Shown here piece after piece: positions 58,727 to 64,000 of a stretch of DNA of 64,000 nucleotides. The stretch spans positions 744,001-808,000 of the forward strand of contig NC_035793.1 of the NCBI RefSeq assembly GCF_001653235.2. The letters run 5' to 3'. The first letter of the stretch is position 1. Every line of letters starts with the position of its first letter. This stretch comes from Pochonia chlamydosporia 170. Lineage: Eukaryota > Ascomycota > Sordariomycetes > Hypocreales > Clavicipitaceae. The notes beneath the pieces are model-generated. The model did not search any database. It was given only the letters and a program-made list of their open reading frames with translations, and was not told the DNA's origin. The translations under genes were made by a program, and so were the position numbers.

Positions 58727-59222
58727 GCAAAGAGTGTTGGGAGACTGGCTGGCGTGTAAACACAGCACATGTGATTTTGAGATGTATATTTGACACTGAG
58801 CGCCGGGTTTTCCATGCACCCTAAACCTTGTACAATTAGAACGCTACTAGAGCTAAATAAAAGATCCCACAAACTAAAATAATATTGTCTATATTGTTGC
58901 CCTGAACGCGGCAGTCAAGTGTGTTGTTGCATCACGCTAGCTTCCTGTCACTGTTGGTGCTACTATGCCTTGCCATGATTGGCTGCAGCCTCCTTGATGG
59001 GTCCTGCGTTCTGGTGCTTCAAATTTTGCTTACATAACAACTCGTCTCTTCTTCATCACGTGAACCCTCACGCACACAGTTTTGCGAAGCCCTAATCCAC
59101 CTGTGAGCCCCACCAACCAACCAAACCACCAAATTTCAGTTGGTAACTTGGAGGATTTTGTCCAGCCGGCTCTTCTACAACCCACGCCAAACGACCATAC
59201 CAGTCAGTCCAATACCGCCAAA
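58727..59222. promoter_or_regulatory. Intergenic region and ribosomal protein promoter
   Basis: About 500 bases lie between MRP51 and the eS17 gene. The 5' leader immediately upstream of the eS17 ATG is C/A-rich and pyrimidine-rich, as is common for ribosomal protein genes. The open frame that runs into eS17 from 59082 is leader, not protein. Confidence 0.5.
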
Positions 59223-59853
59223 ATGGGTCGCGTTCGTACCAAGACCGTGAAGAAGTCCGCCAAGGTCATCATTGAGCGGTACTACCCCAAGCTGACTCTC
59301 GACTTCGAGACCAACAAGCGCATCTGTGATGAGATTGCTGTCATTGCTTCCAAGCGCCTCCGCAACAAGGTCAGCATAACTTGTCATCTTCCACGACCGA
59401 GGAGCCCGATTTTGGACCTTTGGAAATTGGAAGACCAGCCACGGCTGGTATTTTGCGAAGTCGAAACAACACCAATGCTAACTAGCGAATGAATAGATTG
59501 CCGGCTACACCACCCACTTGATGAAGCGTATTCAGCGTGGACCCGTCCGTGGTATCTCCTTCAAGCTTCAGGAAGAGGAGCGTGAGCGAAAGGATCAGTA
59601 CGTTCCCGAGGTCTCTGCTCTGGACTACACCCAGTCCGAGTCTGGCCAGCTCGAGATCGACTCCGAGACCAAGGACCTCCTCAAGCACCTTGGCGTATGT
59701 TTCTCTTCCCACTGCCTGCGCATTGTATTTCCATTAGATCTAACAAATTATGCTTAGTTCGACTCCATCCCCGTCAACGTCACCCAGGTCACTCAGAACA
59801 ACCCCAACGAGCGTGGTCCTCGACGATTCGGCGACCGTCCTCGCCGCGACTAA
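59223..59853 (+). CDS. RPS17: 40S ribosomal protein S17 (eS17)
   Basis: Three exons, 59223-59369, 59497-59694 and 59758-59853, give 146 residues, close to the usual eS17 length. The protein begins [21 protein letters not shown] and continues through [56 protein letters not shown] and LKHLG to a basic end [12 protein letters not shown]. All are strongly conserved in the family. Introns of 127 and 63 nt use GTCAGC and GTATGT donors. It is a structural protein of the small cytosolic ribosomal subunit. Confidence 0.98.
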
Positions 59854-60330
59854 ATGGGTTCAAAAAGTTATTCATGATTGTGGGAAATTGGGTTTCTGGG
59901 CATTTGGCATGGTTTTTGCGTCTTGGCGTCTAAGGACGGTAGTGAGTGCATAGATCTCAAAAGAAAGATCTTCAATCCCCACAAGGTGTCGCTGAATCTC
60001 TGGACATGGACGTCTGGGGAGGATGCTTGATCGCCAAGACTTCGGTCTCTCTCTTCTCTGCGTGATCTGTGGGTGTTGTTTTAATCATGACAGTAGCATA
60101 TGCATGGGCTGTTGTCAACCTTGCCACTTGGCCTTATTCGTTGCTCGGTCTGGCAAATGTCACGAATCCATTTCGTAGTTCGTGGGGGGTATCAAAGTCG
60201 ATCTATTGGCCCAGCTATCCTACAATCAATTATCAACACCAGTGTAAACGCCATCCATCTGGGCACCCATCATGCAATCTCGTAACGTAGAGTACACTCG
60301 TAGAATTTAAAGTCTTATCCCAGAGACACT
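59854..60330. other. Convergent 3' intergenic region
   Basis: About 480 bases lie between the eS17 and Rtr1 3' ends; they presumably hold the two 3' UTRs. No supported gene. Confidence 0.45.
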
Positions 60331-61152
60331 TCAAGTTCGTGGCTTGGGTCTACTTGGCAGGTCAAACTTGTGACCCTCGACGAGCAAGTGATCATCAGGA
60401 GCTTGCGTAGAGATGTCCTCTTCCTTCGGAGCTCTGGTCTCCTTCTCCTTGAGCGTAACCTTGACCTTGTCGACGCTACTCCCGACGCCGCGATCGCCCC
60501 TCTCAAGAGCGAGTGCTTTGGCATCCTCTGCGGCTTGTCGTTGCTCCTCCAGCTTCAGCTCCCCTAGTTGGCGGGCAGTCCGGTCTTCCTCTGTCTCTGT
60601 CGATTTATCCTCGCTCAAGAGATCGATCTGTATATCCGGAATGCCCGCTCTCTCCCATGCAGCGGTCTCATTCAGCTGAACCTTGATGAAGAGTGCTCTC
60701 TGGGCACATGCGGGAGAACACCATTTCTCGATATCTTTGCGCTTCACAATATCGCCACTGCTCGTGAGCTTCCACTCCCCTCCTGGGCCTATCTGCCGTC
60801 GGGGTTTTGCGCACAAAGTGTACCCGCATAGTTCGTTTACATTCCGCTCTTCTATGAGCTCGTCGTAGTCTGAGGGTTGGAACAAGCGAACATGTGTTTT
60901 GAAGCCGGAGACGTCGCTTGGCGCGGGGTTCGAGGCTGAGTGCGCGGTCGTTCTTACCAGAGGATATTCTGAAAGAAGCACTACACTGTCGAGAATCTCG
61001 GCCTGGAGTTCCTTGCGGTGCTGTAAAAGTTTGGCGTGGGCCATGGCGATCTCCCTTGCTTCTTTCTCGGAGCGTGCGGCTGCTCCGGCTTCTGACACTG
61101 AGCTCTTGAGGATGCTTTTCAGCTGGTTCTGCTTCTCTTCGATGATGTCCAT
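60331..61152 (-). CDS. RTR1: RNA polymerase II CTD phosphatase Rtr1/RPAP2 homologue
   Basis: One minus-strand exon encodes 273 residues. The atypical zinc finger of Rtr1/RPAP2 is visible with Cys109, Cys114 (CGYTLC), Cys145 and Cys149 (WCSPAC), preceded by a helical N-terminal half and the LFQPSDYDELIEERNVNELCGY segment. The C-terminal third is highly charged and Glu/Lys-rich. Rtr1 dephosphorylates Ser5 (and Tyr1) of the polymerase II C-terminal domain and helps bring the polymerase into the nucleus (family knowledge). Just upstream of the ATG the frame stays open (ALPGGKAPAPRLN) behind an acceptor-like CCACAG, so a further 5' exon could exist; I found no convincing one. Confidence 0.88.
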   Translation of the reverse strand: MDIIEEKQNQLKSILKSSVSEAGAAARSEKEAREIAMAHAKLLQHRKELQAEILDSVVLLSEYPLVRTTAHSASNPAPSDVSGFKTHVRLFQPSDYDELIEERNVNELCGYTLCAKPRRQIGPGGEWKLTSSGDIVKRKDIEKWCSPACAQRALFIKVQLNETAAWERAGIPDIQIDLLSEDKSTETEEDRTARQLGELKLEEQRQAAEDAKALALERGDRGVGSSVDKVKVTLKEKETRAPKEEDISTQAPDDHLLVEGHKFDLPSRPKPRT

Positions 61153-62694
61153 GTTGAGACGAGGAGCGGGAGCTTTGCCCCCGGGTAAAGCTGTGGTTTT
61201 ATAGATTCACGACGTTGAGTGTCACAGAGGAGAATCGATGTCCTATGAATCACAAACGAAGTTTCCTGTCTGTAGCAAACGGGATCGATATGTGAGGTGG
61301 TTCAGAGTTGTGACTGTGATACCCCACAAATAAAAAAGTTGTCGGTCTTGTTTGTTCACGCACAGCTTGGTCAGTGGCGTTACTCCAACTCTAACTGCAA
61401 CGCCAAATCGGTATTGGCGCATCCAGACCCGACCGATGTGCAGCAAGTTGGCAAGACCCCGAAATGGTCTCTGGGATCTGGGTTTGTGTCATTCTTCAGG
61501 ACAGCAAGATTCAAGATTCACTGCGCATTAGGACCTGAGATTCAGCTGCCCCCTCAAACGCTAAAAAATGTCATTGATGGCTGACCCTACATCAAGTAAT
61601 GCTCCCCATTGGTGTGCATTTCCTTGCTCCCTTGAAGAATTTTATGCGCCTGATATATAAATGTGACTGATGTGGTCGTCACTTCCTTTTTTAGAGTCAG
61701 TTGGGCTCAGGGTCGCACCTGCCTCGCACGCTGCAGTCAACATTGCCGAGTAGCAACATCGAAGCTGGTCAAATTCCCACGATGCAAATGTTCAAGAAGT
61801 CATGGTCAGACGCTCCATGCCTCACAATTCCTCTCCTTACTCCGTGCAGCTGGTTCCTTCTCCAAGTCAGCCCCCTGTCCCTGGCACAAGCCTTTCAGCA
61901 TCTAACAACTTTGAGACGAGTCGAAGCTTGGGATGGCTGCCATCTTAGCTCCAAACTGCGCCGCCTGCACGACAACGCACATTCAACACCAGACCAGAGA
62001 CGACGACGACGAGTCGCAAGGGTCTGAGCTGGTTGCCTGGACTCACAGTAAACTTGCCTTGCTGTGGCTCTTACACTGGTTCCCCCACTCCACCATCTTT
62101 TGCTGTGGACCAAGTTGGACCACCAACTGAGAAGTCTCATTGAATCATCCATTCTCAAAGCTCCAGTCGAAGACGAGCAAAGTGAGGGTCCCCCGCTGAC
62201 GTCGACACCCGCCCGCCCCAGAACCACTCAAGTGCTCCAACAAAAGCTGTCGTGGATCGGCTGGTTACAACCCTCCGGGACACTGCGCAACTTGACGCCT
62301 CAGCCTCTTCTGCTCCGCCTGCGTCCATTTGCCCATTTGCCTCCTCCCAGGTGCGCGTCATATTTCTTGCACTTCATAGTGATCCGCCACCATTCACACC
62401 CAATCTTACAATACCATCATCCGGAGCTCCGCGCTCGTCACATCGATTGCTCTGAAGGAGTTGAACGACACCGCCTTCTCTGTCCGTGCTTGGGCTTTGC
62501 AGGAGTTCCCTAGCTATCATCCCCGCTTCTTCCAAGCTGACGAAAGCCCTCTTCCAAACTCTCCGCATCCTCTCATCGCGTCTCTGCCCCACACTCGACG
62601 ACAAGAATTCATTGTATATTGAATAACGACCTCAACTAGCCACGGCAGACGTGTCACAGGGCCGTCTGTGTCGCGGGATATATCCTACACCGCC
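61153..62694. promoter_or_regulatory. Intergenic region, Rtr1 and Bbc1 divergent 5' region
   Basis: No gene is supported in 1.54 kb. The 61.7-62.6 kb part is pyrimidine-rich on the plus strand (CTCC and CTTC runs), consistent with a long 5' leader for the SH3 gene. One TACTCCGT occurs at 61838-61845. Confidence 0.45.
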
Positions 62695-64000
62695 ATGCCC
62701 GCACCCTTCCGTGTCAAAGCTCTCTACGAGTACTCCTCGCCCCACGAAGATGACCTCAACTTTGGGGCCGGCCAAATCATCACTGTCAATGATGAGGAGG
62801 ATGACGATTGGTACGGCGGCGATTACATTGACGACAATGGCGTGAAGAAGGAAGGCATATTCCCTCGTAACTTCGTTGAAAAGTTCGAGCCTACTGCCCC
62901 GCCCCGGCCGACAAGATCGCGAGCCAAGAAGGAGCCGGAAGCTCATCCACCAGAAGAAGTTGCTGCGCCGGCACCGCCTCCGCCTGCGCCAGTTGATGAG
63001 CCTGAGCCGGAAGCCGAGGTCGAAAAGGCAGAAGAACATGAACCTGAACCTGAACCTGCTCCGGCCGAGCGCCCTGTCCCGATTGTTCCAGTACCAATAC
63101 AAACCAAGGCCCCGGAACCATCATCTCCCGTGGCGGCTACATCACCACCGGCGGCTGCTCCCCGGCAAGCTGATGCCCCAGCCGCGAAGTCCAAGCCAGG
63201 TCCGCCTCCAGTTTCCGAAAAACCCTCGAGTAACTCGTTCAAGGACCGAATCGCGGCCTTCAATAAACCCGCAGCGCCACCCGTTGCTCCGTTTAAACCC
63301 AGCGGTTTAGGCGCGGGTGGTGGCTCATCCGGATTCGTGAAAAAGCCTTTCGTTGCGCCTCCTCCCAGTCGCAATGCATATGTGCCGCCTCCGCGAGAAA
63401 AGCCGAGTACAAACATTTATCGCCGCGAGGAGGATCCCGAAATCAAAGAAAGGGAGGCCGAAGTCCAAGGTCAAGCCGAGAAAGCCGGTTTAGTTCCTGG
63501 CGAGCATCCTCAAGAAGGTGGCGAAGAGGACCAACCAAAGCCTACCAGCTTGAAAGAGCGTATCGCTTTGCTACAGAAGCAACAACTGGAACAGGCTCAG
63601 CGTCATGCTGATGCCGCAGCCAGGAAAGAGAAGCCGAAGAAGCCGGCAAAGAAGAAGCCAGAAGCTGCCCCAGCCCCTTCTGCCGAAGGAGATGTAGAGG
63701 GCGACAAAGGTCCCGAAGAAGGACCTTTGTCACCTTCTTTGGAAAGGGTTGAAACCGAAGAGTCCCAGGCTAGAACCTCGACAGATGATGCTCAAGCCCG
63801 GGCACCTCCGCCAAGGCGAAGGGCATCTAAAGGTCCTGCGGTCAGTGAGTCGCATGACGGCAACGAAGCCGATATGTCCGGCGCTGGTGACACCACAGAG
63901 GGACAAGATGATACGACTGAGCGTGAAGATAATGAAGAGATCTCACGACACATATCGCGTGTTCCAACGACATCTACTACTGCTACAGCTGGTCCCCACG
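62695..64000 (+). CDS. BBC1: SH3-domain protein of the Bbc1/Mti1 type, 3' truncated by window edge
   Basis: The frame is open from the ATG at 62695 to the end of the window (435 codons seen). An SH3 domain covers residues 5 to about 65: ALYEYSSPHEDDLNFGAGQIITV, then the double-acid DDDWYGGDY and GIFPRNFVEKF, all canonical ligand-groove parts. It is followed by a long Pro/Glu/Ala-rich, disordered region with PPP motifs, a KDRIAAFNKP motif, and KERIALLQKQQLEQAQ (a predicted coiled coil). This is the layout of Bbc1, which restrains Las17/WASP and myosin I at actin patches during endocytosis (family knowledge). The C-terminus lies outside the window. A minus-strand open frame over the Pro-rich part is a shadow. 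Confidence 0.86.
   Translation, partial: MPAPFRVKALYEYSSPHEDDLNFGAGQIITVNDEEDDDWYGGDYIDDNGVKKEGIFPRNFVEKFEPTAPPRPTRSRAKKEPEAHPPEEVAAPAPPPPAPVDEPEPEAEVEKAEEHEPEPEPAPAERPVPIVPVPIQTKAPEPSSPVAATSPPAAAPRQADAPAAKSKPGPPPVSEKPSSNSFKDRIAAFNKPAAPPVAPFKPSGLGAGGGSSGFVKKPFVAPPPSRNAYVPPPREKPSTNIYRREEDPEIKEREAEVQGQAEKAGLVPGEHPQEGGEEDQPKPTSLKERIALLQKQQLEQAQRHADAAARKEKPKKPAKKKPEAAPAPSAEGDVEGDKGPEEGPLSPSLERVETEESQARTSTDDAQARAPPPRRRASKGPAVSESHDGNEADMSGAGDTTEGQDDTTEREDNEEISRHISRVPTTSTTATAGPH

Noticed and set aside
1..64000. tRNA, rRNA, CRISPR array, telomere repeats and intact transposons
   Set aside because: I looked for tRNA T-arm patterns, TTAGGG runs, long terminal repeats and transposase-like frames by eye and found none; a tRNAscan and repeat search would be needed to exclude diverged copies.

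Overview
The window looks like a chromosome segment of a filamentous ascomycete, most likely a sordariomycete and perhaps Hypocreales (inference). It has short introns of about 45-130 nt with GTRAGT-like donors and YAG acceptors, and fungal families such as Dfg5/Dcw1 mannosidase, Hos3 deacetylase, Mrp51, Bbc1 and TRI12-type MFS pumps. I saw no tRNA, rRNA, CRISPR array or intact transposon. Many genes are spliced; I rebuilt exon joins by hand from splice signals, reading frame and family continuity.

Layout. 1-3.8 kb: 3' part of a Nup170/Nup155-type nucleoporin. 4.4-7.7 kb: a class I methyltransferase, an unrecognised type I membrane protein and an EXPERA/TMEM97-like protein. 8.4-11.1 kb: an F-box-like/ankyrin gene broken by an apparent one-base frameshift. 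11.7-13.2 kb: a GPI-anchored GH76 mannosidase. 14.1-23.7 kb: a metabolic group made of a secreted ochratoxinase-type amidohydrolase, a TRI12-type MFS exporter, a divergent secreted type-B carboxylesterase and a stand-alone thioesterase. 26-28 kb: a bZIP regulator, separated from the thioesterase by a belt of unrelated simple repeats.

28.0-41.4 kb is a 13.4-kb stretch with no gene I can support. It lies between the 5' ends of the bZIP gene (minus) and a large ABCA-type transporter (plus). It holds five of the eight TACTCCGT motifs I found in the window, and one roughly 1.07-kb minus-strand frame interrupted by a single stop. 46.1-49.5 kb is another sparse stretch.

49.5-64 kb is a compact housekeeping block: histidinol phosphatase (HIS2), Hos3-type histone deacetylase, queuine tRNA-ribosyltransferase, Mrp51, ribosomal protein eS17, the Rtr1 CTD phosphatase, and the 5' part of a Bbc1-like SH3 protein that runs off the end.

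The best candidate for something undescribed is the amidohydrolase-exporter-esterase(-thioesterase-bZIP) group. It has no PKS or NRPS backbone, so a detoxification or catabolic module is more likely than a biosynthetic one (inference). A short TGGGGAAA motif occurs in both promoter regions of the first three genes. The frameshifted ankyrin gene and the 13-kb desert are the other points worth a second look.
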